From contig NZ_JAINVG010000015.1 of NCBI RefSeq assembly GCF_020400725.1, positions 52,473 through 116,472 on the forward strand: DNA of 64,000 bases, given 5' to 3'. The notes beneath the pieces are model-generated. The model was not told the DNA's origin and searched no databases. It saw only the letters and a program-made list of their open reading frames with translations. This stretch comes from Streptomyces sp. NK15101. Its GTDB lineage: Bacteria; Actinomycetota; Actinomycetes; Streptomycetales; Streptomycetaceae. Shown here piece by piece: positions 20,136 to 30,280 of this stretch (position 1 is its first letter; each line of letters starts with the position of its first letter). The position numbers were made by a program, and so were the translations under genes.

Positions 20136-20636
20136 ATGACGGGGGAGGACGCGGTGCGGCTGCGGCCGCCCAGGAACGCCGTCGACGAGCGGGCCGTCAC
20201 CTGGTGGCGCAGCCGGCTCCTGGCGACCACCGCCGTACCGGTGGTGGTGCTCGCCGCCCTCGGGGCGTTCATCGGACCCGCCCGGTCCTGGCTGCTGCTC
20301 GCGGCCGGGGCCGTGGCGGCCCTGGGCCTCGGCTGCACCGCGTTCTTCCCCGCCTGGTGGTTCCGGGTGCACCGCTGGGAGGTCACGGACGAGGCCGTCT
20401 ACGTGCGCACCGGAGCCCTCTGGCAGGAGTGGCGGATCGCCCCGATGTCCCGCATCCAGACGGTCGACACCGTACGCGGCCCGCTGGAGCAGACCTTCGG
20501 GCTCGCCACGGTCACCGTCACCACCGCCTCCTCCAAGGGGGCGATCCGCATCGGGGGCCTCGACCACGAGCGCGCCGCCGAGCTCGCCGAGCGGCTCACC
20601 GCGCTCACCCGGGCCACCCCCGGGGACGCCACATGA
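20136..20636 (+). CDS. PH domain-containing membrane protein (YdbS-like)
   Basis: 166 aa, 4 bp after pgi. Two N-terminal TM helices (TTAVPVVVLAALGAFI, SWLLLAAGAVAALGLGCTAFF) and a bacterial PH domain (bPH2: WEVTDEAVYVRTGALWQEWRIAPMSRIQTVDTVRGPLEQTFGLATVTVTT; quoted here only as a region, residues ~75-135). Function unknown; in Bacillus the YdbS-YdbT pair gives resistance to certain antimicrobial peptides. Coupled by ATGA to the next gene. Confidence 0.82.
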   Translation: MTGEDAVRLRPPRNAVDERAVTWWRSRLLATTAVPVVVLAALGAFIGPARSWLLLAAGAVAALGLGCTAFFPAWWFRVHRWEVTDEAVYVRTGALWQEWRIAPMSRIQTVDTVRGPLEQTFGLATVTVTTASSKGAIRIGGLDHERAAELAERLTALTRATPGDAT

Positions 20637-22138
20637 GCGAGGGGTGGCGGCGGCTCGACCCGCGCACCCTGCTCGCCGGCGCCGCCGTCCTCTGCGGGGC
20701 GGCCGGCGGCGCGGCCCTCCCGGTCGTGGCCGGCCTCTCGGGAAGCCGGCCGCTGTGGCAGGCCGTCTCCTGGGTCCTCGCCGGCGCCGCGCTGCTCGTG
20801 CTCGGGGGGACGGCCGCCGACCTGGTCCGGCTGCGCCGCACCCGCTACCGCATCGGCCCCGAGAGGATCGAACTCCACACCGGGCTCGTGCTCCTCAAGC
20901 GCCGCTCGCTGGCCCGCGAGCGGATCCGCAGCGTCGACCTCACCGCCAACGCCCTCCAGCGCGTCCTCGGCCTCGTCAAGGTCCGCATCGGGACCGGCGA
21001 GAGCACCGGCGGCGCCGAGTCCACCCTCGAACTGGACCTGGTCGCCCGCGCCGAGGGCGAGCGGCTCCGCCGGGAGCTCCTCGCCCGCGCCGCCGTCGCC
21101 GGGGAGCCGGACCACGACGGAGTCCTGGCCGTCCTCGACCCGCGCTGGATCCGCTACGCCCCCGTCTCCTTCCTCGCCCCCGCCCTCGGCGGTGCCGCTG
21201 CCGGCGCCGTCCTGCAGGTCAGCGAGTGGTTCGGCGCCCAGGCGGAGGTCATCGACTGGATAGGGGACCGCTTCCGGGACACCTCCCTGACCTGGACGAT
21301 CGTCGACCTGGTGCTGATCGCCACCGTCGCCGGGGCCGCCGGCGCCCTCGGCCTGTGGATCGAGATGTGGTGGAACTACCGCCTGGAGCGCGAGCCCGGC
21401 GGCACCCTCCGCGTCCGCCGGGGCCTGTTCACCGCCCGGTCGGTCACGCTGGAGGAGCGCCGGCTGCGCGGGATCGAGCTCGTCGAGCCGCTCGGGGTGC
21501 GGCTGTTCGGCGCCGCCCGCGTCGACGCCGTCGCCACCGGCCTCGCCCAGGACGACGAGGACGAGCACGCCGACCTGAAGAACCTGCTGCCCGCCGTCCC
21601 CCGGGAGCGGGCCGAGCTGATCGCCGCCCTGGTGCTGCGCGAGCCGGAGCCGCCGACCGGTGCGCCCCTCGCCGCCCACCCCCGGGCCGCCCGCGCCCGG
21701 CGGCTGCGCCGGGCGCTGTGGGGCTCCCTCGGGCCGGCCGTGGTGTTCGCCGTCCTCGGCGCGCTCCTCACGCCGGTCCTGCTGTACGTGGCGGTCGGCT
21801 GGGCCCTCGTCCTCGGACCGGTCGCCGTGCTGCTCGCCCTCGACGCGTACCGCGCCCTCGGACACGGCGTCAGCGGCGGCTTCCTCGTGACCCGTTCGGG
21901 CACCGTCCGGCGGACGACGGTCGCCCTCCAGCGCTCCGGCGTCATCGGCTGGACCGTCAAGCAGTCCTGCTTCCAGCGCCGCGCCGGAGTCCTGACCCTC
22001 ACCGCCACCACGGCGGCGGGCGACGGCGCGTACGACATCCTCGACGCGGGCGAGAGCCAGGGCCTGAACTTCGCGGCCGAGGCCGTACCGGGGCTCCTCG
22101 CGCCGTTCCTGGAAAAGCCGGAGGCCCGGCCCACCTGA
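20633..22138 (+). CDS. Large PH domain-containing membrane protein (YdbT-like)
   Basis: 501 aa, ATGA overlap with the YdbS-like gene. Three bPH2 repeats separated by pairs of TM helices: RRTRYRIGPERIELHTG (residues ~75-90), EREPGGTLRVRRGLFTARS (about 255) and GGFLVTRSGTVRRTTVALQR (about 420). The pair architecture (short YdbS, long YdbT) is the conserved one. Probably a membrane complex facing the cytoplasm; ligand unknown. Convergent with pgl, with only a 5-bp stem (CCCCG/CGGGG) in the 74-bp gap. Confidence 0.82.
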   Translation: MSEGWRRLDPRTLLAGAAVLCGAAGGAALPVVAGLSGSRPLWQAVSWVLAGAALLVLGGTAADLVRLRRTRYRIGPERIELHTGLVLLKRRSLARERIRSVDLTANALQRVLGLVKVRIGTGESTGGAESTLELDLVARAEGERLRRELLARAAVAGEPDHDGVLAVLDPRWIRYAPVSFLAPALGGAAAGAVLQVSEWFGAQAEVIDWIGDRFRDTSLTWTIVDLVLIATVAGAAGALGLWIEMWWNYRLEREPGGTLRVRRGLFTARSVTLEERRLRGIELVEPLGVRLFGAARVDAVATGLAQDDEDEHADLKNLLPAVPRERAELIAALVLREPEPPTGAPLAAHPRAARARRLRRALWGSLGPAVVFAVLGALLTPVLLYVAVGWALVLGPVAVLLALDAYRALGHGVSGGFLVTRSGTVRRTTVALQRSGVIGWTVKQSCFQRRAGVLTLTATTAAGDGAYDILDAGESQGLNFAAEAVPGLLAPFLEKPEARPT

Positions 22139-22212
22139 GGGTCCCCGGACGAAGTCGGGGAGGGGGTGAACCGGGCCTCCGTACGGGGGCGTCGAGCCCC
22201 GTACGAGGGGAG

Positions 22213-22995
22213 TCAGGCCGAGGCCGGCGGATACATGCTCCGCGGCAGCTCCGACGCGGCCGCCGCGTCGAGCAGCCACAGCGTGCGCGAGAGCCCGTAG
22301 GCCCCGGCCGCCGGGGCCTGCACCTCGCCCGCGCCCGACAGCGCGATCGCCGCGGCCTTCGCCTTGTCCTCTCCGGCCGCGAGCAGCCAGACCTCGTGCG
22401 CCGCCCGGATGGCCGGGAGGGTCAGCGAGATCCGGACCGGCGGCGGCTTCGGCGCGCCGTGCACACCGACCACCGTCCGCTCGGTCTCGCGGACCGCCGG
22501 CAGTTCCGGGAAGAGCGAGGCCACGTGCGTGTCCGGGCCGACGCCCAGCATCAGCACGTCGAAGGTCGGCACCCCGCCGTGGTCACCGGGACCCGCGGCG
22601 GCGGCCAGCTCCTCCGCGTACGCCGCCGCGGCGGCGTCGACGTCGCCGCCGTACGGCCCGTCCGAGGCCGGCATGGCGTGCACCCGCGCCGGATCGAGCG
22701 GCACCCGGTCGAGCAGCGCGGCACGGGCCTGGGTGACGTTCCGCTCGGGGTCGTCCTCGGGCAGGTACCGCTCGTCGCCCCACCACAGGTCGAGCCGCGA
22801 CCAGTCGACCGCGTCCCGCGCGGGCGCCGAGCCGAGCGCCGCGAGCACGCCGTTGCCGTTGCGACCGCCGGTGAGCACGATCGAGGCGGAACCGCGGGCG
22901 GCCTGGGCGTCCACGATCTTCGTGATCAGCCGGGCCGCGGCGGCCTCGGCCATCAGCTCCTTGTCGCGGTGGACGACCAGCTGAGGAGTGCTCAC
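22213..22995 (-). CDS. pgl: 6-phosphogluconolactonase
   Basis: 260 aa, GTG start overlapping the opcA stop (GTGA). Hydrolyses 6-phosphogluconolactone, second step of the oxidative pentose phosphate path. NagB/RpiA-fold signatures: SIVLTGGRNGNGVLAAL, WWGDERYLPEDDPERN, LMLGVGPDTHVASLFPE and the C-terminal SGAGEVQAPAAG. Last gene of tkt-tal-zwf-opcA-pgl. Confidence 0.94.
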   Translation of the reverse strand: MSTPQLVVHRDKELMAEAAAARLITKIVDAQAARGSASIVLTGGRNGNGVLAALGSAPARDAVDWSRLDLWWGDERYLPEDDPERNVTQARAALLDRVPLDPARVHAMPASDGPYGGDVDAAAAAYAEELAAAAGPGDHGGVPTFDVLMLGVGPDTHVASLFPELPAVRETERTVVGVHGAPKPPPVRISLTLPAIRAAHEVWLLAAGEDKAKAAAIALSGAGEVQAPAAGAYGLSRTLWLLDAAAASELPRSMYPPASA

Positions 22996-24062
22996 TTGGC
23001 CGCCGCCTTCTTGGCCGGGGCCTTCTTGGGGGCGGGCTTGGCCGCGGGAGCCGCTTCGGCGGCCGTCTCCTCGACGGCCGCCACGACGGTCTCCACGACC
23101 GTGTCCACGACGGTTTCGGGGGCTATGGTCGCCGCCTCCTCGTCGAGCCGCTCCAGACCGAACCTGAGCGCCGTCGCATAGGTGTCGTCCGGGTCGAGCC
23201 GGCGCAGCTCCTCCGCGATCAGCTCGGCCGTCTCGCGGCGCTTGAGCGCCACCGCACGGTCCGGCTGCCCCTGGATGGAGAGCGTGGCGAGCGAGCCGTC
23301 GGGCCGGTCGAGCACGATCGGGCCTGCGTCGGTCTCCATCCGTACGGAGGTGAGACCGGGGCCGGCCGACTTCGAGCGCCGGACCGGCACCTTCAGCCGG
23401 TCCGCGAGCCACATCGCGAGCAGCTCGACGCTCGGGTTGAACTCCTCGCCCTCCACCTCGGCCGAGGTGACCTCGCACACGACCTGGTCGAGCGCGGCGG
23501 CCAGCATCGAGCGCCACGGGGTGATCCGGGTCCACGAGAGGTCCGTGTCGCCCGGGGTGTACGCGTCCGCGCGCGCGGTCAGCTCCTGGATGGGCTGCTC
23601 GGCGGCGTACGTGTCGGTCACCCGGCGCTGGGCGAGCGCACCCAGCGGGTCGTTCGCCGGGTCGGCAGGCGCGTTCACCGGCCACCAGACGACGACGGGG
23701 GCGTCCGGGAGGAGCAGCGGCAGCACCACCGACTGGGCGTGGTCGACGACCTCGCCGTACAGCCGGAGCACCACCGTCTCGCCGGTGCTGGCATCGGCGC
23801 CGAGGCGGACCTCGGCGTCGAGCCGCGCCTTCGCGCGGTCCCGCGGGGAGCGCGAGACCCGCTTGATGACGACGAGGGTCCGCGAGGGGTGCTCGCGGGA
23901 CGCCTCGTTGGCCGCCTTGAGCGCGTCGTAGGCGTTCTCCTCGTCGGTGACGATCACGAGGGTGAGCACCATGCCGACGGCCGGCGTGCCGATCGCCCGC
24001 CGCCCGAGCACCAGCGCCTTGTTGATCTTGGAGGACGTGGTGTCCGTCAGGTCGGTCTTCAT
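22992..24062 (-). CDS. opcA: Glucose-6-phosphate dehydrogenase assembly protein OpcA
   Basis: 356 aa. OpcA is needed for assembly and activity of G6PDH in cyanobacteria and actinobacteria, and always accompanies zwf there. Core motifs TLVIVTDEE, SREHPSRTLVVI, VVLPLLLPDAPVVVWWP, LSWTRITPWR. The C-terminus (after about residue 315) is a low-complexity tail of VVDTVVETVVAA then AKPAPKKAPAKK, like the tail of UvrA in this window. Overlaps both neighbours (ATGA with zwf, GTGA with pgl), so the three products are coupled. Confidence 0.95.
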   Translation of the reverse strand: MKTDLTDTTSSKINKALVLGRRAIGTPAVGMVLTLVIVTDEENAYDALKAANEASREHPSRTLVVIKRVSRSPRDRAKARLDAEVRLGADASTGETVVLRLYGEVVDHAQSVVLPLLLPDAPVVVWWPVNAPADPANDPLGALAQRRVTDTYAAEQPIQELTARADAYTPGDTDLSWTRITPWRSMLAAALDQVVCEVTSAEVEGEEFNPSVELLAMWLADRLKVPVRRSKSAGPGLTSVRMETDAGPIVLDRPDGSLATLSIQGQPDRAVALKRRETAELIAEELRRLDPDDTYATALRFGLERLDEEAATIAPETVVDTVVETVVAAVEETAAEAAPAAKPAPKKAPAKKAAAK

Positions 24063-25591
24063 GGCCGGCGCCAGCTCCTGCCGTCTCGTGCGAGCATCTC
24101 GTCCGCCTCGACCGGACCCCAGGTCCCGGACTGGTACTGCGCGGGCTTGCCGTGCGTGTCCCAGAACTGCTCGATCGGGTCGAGGATCTTCCAGGACAGC
24201 TCGACCTCCTCGACCCGCGGGAAGAGGTTGGAGTCGCCGAGCAGGACGTCGAGGATGAGCCGCTCGTACGCCTCGGGGCTGGACTCCGTGAAGGACTCGC
24301 CGTACGCGAAGTCCATCGACACGTCCCGGATCTCCATCTGGGTGCCGGGCACCTTGGAGCCGAACCGCACCGTCACGCCCTCGTCCGGCTGGACCCGGAT
24401 GACGATGGCGTTGCGGCCGAGCTCCTCGGTCGCGGTGTGGTCGAAGGGGGAGTGCGGGGCGCGCTGGAAGACGACCGCGATCTCGGTGACGCGGCGGCCC
24501 AGGCGCTTGCCGGTCCGCAGGTAGAACGGGACGCCCGCCCAGCGGCGGTTGTCGATCTCCAGCTTGATGGCCGCGTAGGTGTCGGTCTTCGACTGGGGGT
24601 CGATGCCGTCTTCCTGGAGGTAGCCGACGGCCTTCGCGCCGCCCTGCCACCCGGCTGCGTACTGGCCGCGGACCGTGGACTTGCCCAGGTCCTTGGGCAG
24701 CCTCACCGCGCCGAGGACCTTGGTCTTCTCGGCGGCCAGCGCGTCGGCGTCGAAGGAGGCGGGCTCCTCCATCGCGGTCAGCGCGAGCAGCTGGAGCAGG
24801 TGGTTCTGGATGACGTCACGGGCGGCGCCGATGCCGTCGTAGTAGCCGGCGCGGCCGCCGATGCCGATGTCCTCGGCCATGGTGATCTGCACGTGGTCGA
24901 CGTACGACCGGTTCCAGATCGGCTCGAAGAGCGTGTTGGCGAAGCGGAGCGCCAGGATGTTCTGGACGGTCTCCTTGCCGAGGTAGTGGTCGATCCGGAA
25001 GACCGCCTCGGGCGGGAAGACCTCGTGGACGACCTCGTTGAGCTCCTTGGCGGAGACCAGGTCGTGGCCGAAGGGCTTCTCGATGACCGCGCGGCGCCAG
25101 GAACCGTCCTTCTGGTCGGCCAGGCCGTGCTTCTTGAGCTGCTGGACGACGAGGGGGAAGAACTTCGGCGGCACCGACAGGTAGAAGGCGAAGTTGCCGC
25201 CCGTGCCCTGTGCCTTGTCGAGCTCCTCGATCGTCGACTTGAGCTGCTCGAAGGCCGTGTCGTCGTCGAAGTCGCCCTGGACGAACCGCATGCCCTGGAT
25301 CAGCTGCTGCCACACCTCCTCGCGGAAGGGGGTGCGCGCGTGCTGCTTGACGGCTTCGTAGACCTCCTGCGCGAAGTCCTCGTCCGCCCATTCGCGGCGG
25401 GCGAAGCCGATGAGCGAGAAGCCCGGCGGCAGCAGGCCGCGGTTGGCCAGGTCGTAGACGGCAGGCATCAGCTTCTTACGGGACAAATCGCCCGTGACGC
25501 CGAAGATCACCAGACCCGACGGCCCCGCGATGCGCGGGAGCCGTCGGTCTGCGGCGTCACGGAGCGGGTTGGCTCCGTGGACTGCGCTCAA
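24059..25591 (-). CDS. zwf: Glucose-6-phosphate 1-dehydrogenase
   Basis: 510 aa. Oxidises glucose-6-P to the lactone, making NADPH. NADP fold GVTGDLSRKKLMPA; active-site signature RIDHYLGKETVQN; EKPFGHD. The start is a TTG at 25591 (read as MSAVHGANPLRD), 5 bp after the tal stop, with GGAGG 10-12 nt upstream; no ATG/GTG fits the conserved N-terminus better. The TTG could moderate translation. Confidence 0.95.
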   Translation of the reverse strand: MSAVHGANPLRDAADRRLPRIAGPSGLVIFGVTGDLSRKKLMPAVYDLANRGLLPPGFSLIGFARREWADEDFAQEVYEAVKQHARTPFREEVWQQLIQGMRFVQGDFDDDTAFEQLKSTIEELDKAQGTGGNFAFYLSVPPKFFPLVVQQLKKHGLADQKDGSWRRAVIEKPFGHDLVSAKELNEVVHEVFPPEAVFRIDHYLGKETVQNILALRFANTLFEPIWNRSYVDHVQITMAEDIGIGGRAGYYDGIGAARDVIQNHLLQLLALTAMEEPASFDADALAAEKTKVLGAVRLPKDLGKSTVRGQYAAGWQGGAKAVGYLQEDGIDPQSKTDTYAAIKLEIDNRRWAGVPFYLRTGKRLGRRVTEIAVVFQRAPHSPFDHTATEELGRNAIVIRVQPDEGVTVRFGSKVPGTQMEIRDVSMDFAYGESFTESSPEAYERLILDVLLGDSNLFPRVEEVELSWKILDPIEQFWDTHGKPAQYQSGTWGPVEADEMLARDGRSWRRP

Positions 25592-25596
25592 AGTGC

Positions 25597-26715
25597 TTAC
25601 GCCTCCGAAGGTGCGAGGCGCTGAAGCTCCGCCTCGGTGGACTTGAGCAGGTCGTTCCAGGACGCCTCGAACTTGTCGACGCCCTCGTCCTCCAGGAGCT
25701 GGACGACGTCGTCGTAGCTGATGCCCAGCTTCTCGACGGCCTCCAGCTCGGCGCGGGACTGCTCGTAGGTGCCGCGGACGGTGTCACCGGTGACCTCGCC
25801 GTGGTCGGCGGTGGCCTCCAGGGTGGCCTCCGGCATGGTGTTCACCGTGCCGGGGGCGACCAGGTCCACGACGTACAGCGTGTCCTTGTACGCCGGGTCC
25901 TTGACGCCGGTCGAGGCCCACAGCGGACGCTGCTTGTTGGCCTGCGCCTTGTCGAGGGCGGCCCAGCGGTCGGAGGAGAAGACCTCCTCGTACGCCTCGT
26001 AGGCCAGACGGGCGTTGGCCAGGGCGGCCTTGCCCTTGAGCGCCTTGGCCTCGTCGGTGCCGAGGGCCTCCAGGCGCTTGTCGATCTCCGTGTCCACGCG
26101 GGAGACGAAGAAGGACGCCACCGAGTGGATCTTGGAGAGGTCGAGGCCGCGCTCGCGGGCCTTCTCCAGACCCGCCAGGTAGGCGTCCATGACCGCGCGG
26201 TAGCGCTCCAGCGAGAAGATCAGCGTGACGTTGACGCTGATGCCGAGGCCGATGACCTCGGTGATCGCCGGCAGACCCGCCTTGGTGGCCGGGATCTTGA
26301 TCAGGGTGTTGGGGCGGTCCACCAGCCAGGCCAGCTGCTTGGCCTCGGCGATGGTGGCGGCCGTCTCGTGGGCGAGACGGGGGTCGACCTCGATGGAGAC
26401 CCGGCCGTCCTGGCCGTCGGTCGCGTCGAAGACCGGCCGCAGGATGTCGGCGGCGTCACGGACGTCCGCCGTCGTGATCATGCGGATGGCCTCGTCGACG
26501 GTCACCTTGCGGGCCGCGAGGTCGGCGAGCTGCTGGTCGTAGCCGTGCCCCTCCGAGATGGCCTTCTGGAAGATGGACGGGTTCGTGGTGACACCGACCA
26601 CGTGGCTCTGGTCGATCAGCTCGGCCAGGTTGCCGGACGTGATCCGCTGGCGCGAGAGGTCGTCCAGCCAGATCGCGACGCCTTCGTCGGAGAGGCGCTT
26701 GAGAGCGTCTGTCAT
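25597..26715 (-). CDS. tal: Transaldolase
   Basis: 372 aa, actinobacterial long type. Transfers dihydroxyacetone units between sugar phosphates. [11 protein letters not shown] near residue 40; Schiff-base Lys in [19 protein letters not shown]-terminal half with [15 protein letters not shown] at 26715 with GGAG about 10 nt upstream (ATTGGAGATGC). Gap to tkt of 37 bp; same mRNA expected. Confidence 0.96.
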   Translation of the reverse strand: MTDALKRLSDEGVAIWLDDLSRQRITSGNLAELIDQSHVVGVTTNPSIFQKAISEGHGYDQQLADLAARKVTVDEAIRMITTADVRDAADILRPVFDATDGQDGRVSIEVDPRLAHETAATIAEAKQLAWLVDRPNTLIKIPATKAGLPAITEVIGLGISVNVTLIFSLERYRAVMDAYLAGLEKARERGLDLSKIHSVASFFVSRVDTEIDKRLEALGTDEAKALKGKAALANARLAYEAYEEVFSSDRWAALDKAQANKQRPLWASTGVKDPAYKDTLYVVDLVAPGTVNTMPEATLEATADHGEVTGDTVRGTYEQSRAELEAVEKLGISYDDVVQLLEDEGVDKFEASWNDLLKSTEAELQRLAPSEA

Positions 26716-26752
26716 GGGAGTTGCATCTCCAATTAAGTCGTACGTACGGACG

Positions 26753-28840
26753 TCAGCGCGCGGCGGCGGCCAGGGATTCCCGGGCGGCGGCGACGATCGC
26801 CTCCGGCGTGAATCCGAACTCGCGGAAGAGGACCTTCGCGTCCGCCGAGGCGCCGAAGTGCTCCAGGGAGACGATCCGGCCGGCGTCACCGACGTACTTG
26901 TGCCAGGTGAGACCGATGCCGGCCTCGACCGCGACGCGGGCCTTGACCGACGGCGGCAGGACCGAGTCCCTGTACGCCTGGTCCTGCTCCTCGAACCACT
27001 CCACGGACGGCATCGAGACCACCCGGGTCGGGACGCCGGCGGCCTGGAGCTGCTCCCGGGCCTCGACGGCCAGGTGCACCTCGGAGCCGGTCGCGATCAG
27101 CACGACCTGCGCCTCGCCGCCCTCGGCGTCGAAGAGCACGTAGCCGCCCTTGACGGTGTCCTCGTTCGGGGCGTACGTCGGCACGCCCTGGCGGGTGAGC
27201 GCCAGACCGTGCGGGGCGCCCTTGCCGAAGACCTTGGTGTGGCGCTGCATGATCTCGCGCCAGGCGAGCGCCGTCTCGTTGGCGTCGGCCGGACGGACCA
27301 CGTTCAGACCCGGGATCGCGCGCAGCGAGGCGAGGTGCTCCACCGGCTGGTGCGTCGGGCCGTCCTCGCCCAGACCGATCGAGTCGTGGGTCCAGACGTA
27401 GGTCACGGGCAGGTGCATCAGGGCCGACAGGCGCACGGCGTTGCGCATGTAGTCGGAGAACACCAGGAAGGTGCCGCCGTAGATCCGCGTGTTGCCGTGC
27501 AGCGCGATGCCGTTCATCTCCGCGGCCATGGAGTGCTCGCGGATGCCGAAGTGGATCGTGCGGCCGTACTTGTCGGCCTCCGGAAGCGGGTTGCCCTCCG
27601 GCAGGAACGACGAGTCCTTGTCGATCGTCGTGTTGTTCGAGCCGGCGAGGTCGGCCGAACCGCCCCACAGCTCCGGGATGACCGCGCCGAGCGCCTTGAG
27701 GACCTGGCCCGAGGCGGCACGGGTGGCGACGCCCTTGCCCGTCTCGAAGACCGGGAGCTTCTCGGCCCAGCCGGCCGGCAGCTCGTTCGCCTGGATGCGG
27801 TCGAACTCGGCGGCGCGCTCCGGGTTGGCCGTACGCCACTCGGAGAGCCGCTTCTCCCACTCGGCGCGGGCCTCGCGGCCGCGGTCGCCGAGCGCGCGGG
27901 TGTGCGCGATGACCTCGTCGGAGACCTCGAAGGTCTGCTCCGGGTCGAAGCCCAGGACGCGCTTGGTGGCCGCGATCTCCTCGTCGCCGAGCGCCGAGCC
28001 GTGCGCGGCCTCGGTGTTCTGCGCGTTCGGCGCGGGCCAGGCGATGATCGAGCGCATCGCGATGAACGACGGACGCTCGGTCTCGGCCTCGGCGGCCTTG
28101 ATCGCCGCGTACAGCGCGGCCGGGTCCAGGTCGCCGTCGGCCTTGGGCTCGACGCGCTGGACGTGCCAGCCGTAGGCCTCGTACCGCTTCATCGTGTCCT
28201 CGGACACGGCGGTCTCGGTGTCGCCCTCGATCGAGATGTGGTTGTCGTCCCACAGCATGATCAGGTTGCCGAGCTTCTGGTGGCCGGCGAGCGAGGACGC
28301 CTCCGCGGAGATGCCCTCCTGCAGGCAGCCGTCACCGGCGATCACGTAGATCCGGTGGTCGAACGGCGAGGTGCCGTCGGCGGCCTCCGGGTCGAACAGG
28401 CCGCGCTCGTAGCGGGCGGCCATCGCCATGCCCACGGCGTTGGCGACACCCTGGCCCAGCGGGCCCGTGGTCGTCTCGACGCCGGCGGTGTGGCCGTACT
28501 CCGGGTGGCCCGGGGTCTTCGAGCCCCAGGTGCGGAAGGCCTTCAGATCGTCCAGTTCGAGACCGAAGCCACCCAGGTAGAGCTGGGTGTAGAGGGTCAG
28601 GGACGAGTGGCCGGCGGAGAGGACGAACCGGTCGCGCCCGACCCACTCGGGGTCGGCCGGGTCGTGCCGCATCACCTTCTGGAAGAGGGTGTACGCGGCA
28701 GGCGCAAGGCTCATCGCGGTACCGGGATGGCCGTTGCCGACCTTCTGTACGGCGTCCGCGGCCAGAAGGCGGGCGGTGTCGACGGCCCGCTGGTCCAATT
28801 CGGTCCACTCGAGGTCTGTGGTGGTCGGCTTAGTGCTCAC
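26753..28840 (-). CDS. tkt: Transketolase
   Basis: 695 aa, GTG start at 28840 ([12 protein letters not shown]) with GGAG upstream. Thiamine-diphosphate enzyme of the nonoxidative pentose phosphate path. Signatures [27 protein letters not shown], the ThDP motif GDGCLQEG...NLIMLWDDN, and the Pyr-domain Glu in [14 protein letters not shown]. First gene of the operon tkt-tal-zwf-opcA-pgl. Confidence 0.97.
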   Translation of the reverse strand: MSTKPTTTDLEWTELDQRAVDTARLLAADAVQKVGNGHPGTAMSLAPAAYTLFQKVMRHDPADPEWVGRDRFVLSAGHSSLTLYTQLYLGGFGLELDDLKAFRTWGSKTPGHPEYGHTAGVETTTGPLGQGVANAVGMAMAARYERGLFDPEAADGTSPFDHRIYVIAGDGCLQEGISAEASSLAGHQKLGNLIMLWDDNHISIEGDTETAVSEDTMKRYEAYGWHVQRVEPKADGDLDPAALYAAIKAAEAETERPSFIAMRSIIAWPAPNAQNTEAAHGSALGDEEIAATKRVLGFDPEQTFEVSDEVIAHTRALGDRGREARAEWEKRLSEWRTANPERAAEFDRIQANELPAGWAEKLPVFETGKGVATRAASGQVLKALGAVIPELWGGSADLAGSNNTTIDKDSSFLPEGNPLPEADKYGRTIHFGIREHSMAAEMNGIALHGNTRIYGGTFLVFSDYMRNAVRLSALMHLPVTYVWTHDSIGLGEDGPTHQPVEHLASLRAIPGLNVVRPADANETALAWREIMQRHTKVFGKGAPHGLALTRQGVPTYAPNEDTVKGGYVLFDAEGGEAQVVLIATGSEVHLAVEAREQLQAAGVPTRVVSMPSVEWFEEQDQAYRDSVLPPSVKARVAVEAGIGLTWHKYVGDAGRIVSLEHFGASADAKVLFREFGFTPEAIVAAARESLAAAAR

Positions 28841-29187
28841 CCTGGGTCAGGGCTCCTCTCCACATGTCTTGAGCCGGTGACTGAGGGTGTACCGGCGTTG
28901 TCGAGCCTACCCCCGCGGAACGCCCCTCTTTTCGTGTCCATGCCCCTCAAATGAGCGGAGAAATGAAAGGACACAGCAAGACTGCCGGTGGTCGTACGAG
29001 TTCGCCTCCCGAGGTTCACCCGGAGCCGCCCCGAACCGTGTCCACCCCTTGGGACGCACCGCACCAACACGACCCCACCCCCGCGAAGATCGGCGTCTGG
29101 GCAACGTCTACAGTGGCGTGGTACGCGCAAGCTTTACCCCTTCTTCACCGGGGGAGCTTGCTGGGAATTTCTCTGTCAGGGGTGTGC
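28841..29187. other. Divergent intergenic region tkt / ctaB
   Basis: 347 bp without a gene I can support, though some frames are open. A TACAGT hexamer at 29109-29114 could be a -10 for ctaB but has no good -35. The stretch 28930-28985 is AT-richer than its surroundings and is where tkt control is most likely. I see no clear operator, palindrome or riboswitch. Confidence 0.4.
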
Positions 29188-30135
29188 GTGACGGCCGTCG
29201 AGTCCCGACCCGCAGGGGTCGTCTTGACTCCCAGCCCGGGGGGCCATAGGCCGTTCGGGGCCCGCGTCAAGGCATTCGTGGCGCTGACCAAGCCGCGGAT
29301 CATCGAACTGCTGCTCATCACGACCGTTCCGGTGATGTTCCTCGCCGAACAGGGTGTGCCGGACCTCTGGCTGGTGCTCGCCACCTGCTTCGGCGGCTAC
29401 CTCTCGGCGGGCGGCGCCAACGCGCTGAACATGTACATCGACCGGGACATCGACGCCCTGATGGACCGCACGTCCCAGCGCCCGCTCGTCACGGGCGTGC
29501 TGACCCCGCGCGAGGGCCTGGTCTTCGGCCTCACCCTCGCCGTGGTCTCCACGCTCTGGTTCGGCCTGCTCGTCAACTGGCTGTCCGCCGCGCTCTCGCT
29601 CGGCGCGCTCCTCTTCTACGTCGTGATCTACACGATGATCCTGAAGCGGCGCACCGCGCAGAACATCGTCTGGGGCGGCATCGCCGGCTGCCTGCCGGTG
29701 CTCATCGGCTGGTCGGCGGTGACCAACTCGATGTCGTGGGCCGCGGTCATCCTCTTCCTGGTCATCTTCTTCTGGACGCCGCCGCACTACTGGCCGCTGT
29801 CGATGAAGGTGAAGGAGGACTACGCGCGCGCGGGCGTGCCGATGCTGCCGGTCCTCGCCTCCAACAAGGTCGTCGCCAAGCAGATCGTGATCTACAGCTG
29901 GGTCATGGTCGCCGTCTCCCTGCTGCTCACCCCGCTGGGCTACACGGGCTGGTTCTACACGGCGGTGGCGCTGCTCACCGGCGGCTGGTGGCTCTGGGAG
30001 GCGCACGCGCTCCTCAACCGCGCCAAGGCGGAGGTGACGGGCGCCAAGCTCAAGGAGATGCGCCTCTTCCACTGGTCCATCACCTACGTCTCGCTGCTCT
30101 TCGTCGCGGTCGCGGTGGACCCCTTCCTGCGCTAG
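29188..30135 (+). CDS. ctaB: Protoheme IX farnesyltransferase (heme O synthase)
   Basis: 315 aa, GTG start ([10 protein letters not shown]). UbiA-family membrane prenyltransferase that farnesylates heme b to heme O for aa3 cytochrome oxidase. [16 protein letters not shown], then the first Asp-rich motif [15 protein letters not shown], the second Asp-rich region [15 protein letters not shown], and about nine TM segments. ctaA, the next enzyme, lies 1.7 kb away on the other strand. A longer reading from an upstream start at 28951 adds residues with no membrane or family character. Confidence 0.94.
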   Translation: MTAVESRPAGVVLTPSPGGHRPFGARVKAFVALTKPRIIELLLITTVPVMFLAEQGVPDLWLVLATCFGGYLSAGGANALNMYIDRDIDALMDRTSQRPLVTGVLTPREGLVFGLTLAVVSTLWFGLLVNWLSAALSLGALLFYVVIYTMILKRRTAQNIVWGGIAGCLPVLIGWSAVTNSMSWAAVILFLVIFFWTPPHYWPLSMKVKEDYARAGVPMLPVLASNKVVAKQIVIYSWVMVAVSLLLTPLGYTGWFYTAVALLTGGWWLWEAHALLNRAKAEVTGAKLKEMRLFHWSITYVSLLFVAVAVDPFLR

Positions 30136-30206
30136 GGCCTGATCCGACGCGAATCGCCGGACACGCCCTGGGCGCTCGGCGCGCTCATCTGAGGACGTAC
30201 GGCGTA

Positions 30207-30244
30207 CGGCCGGGTCACGTGGGACAGCCCACACGGCCCGGCCG
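30207..30244 (+). terminator. Hairpin after ctaB
   Basis: CGGCCGGGTCACGTGGG (from 30207) pairs imperfectly with CCCACACGGCCCGGCCG (to 30244) around ACAG. No T run. Confidence 0.55.
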
Positions 30245-30267
30245 TCGCCACTGGATCTACCCCTCGG

Positions 30268-30273
30268 TAGCAT
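30268..30273 (+). promoter_or_regulatory. -10 TAGCAT for a leaderless mRNA
   Basis: TAGCAT ends exactly 7 nt before the ATG at 30281 and there is no Shine-Dalgarno sequence; no clear -35. Confidence 0.45.
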
Positions 30274-30280
30274 CCGTGTC

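Noticed and set aside
17174..20386. 1070-codon open minus-strand frame over the MFS and pgi genes
   Set aside because: Shadow of pgi and the transporter; low-complexity Gly/Glu/Asp/Val text without motifs.
28951..29187. N-terminal extension of ctaB from 28951
   Set aside because: The added residues have no membrane or family character; the GTG at 29188 gives the normal N-terminus.
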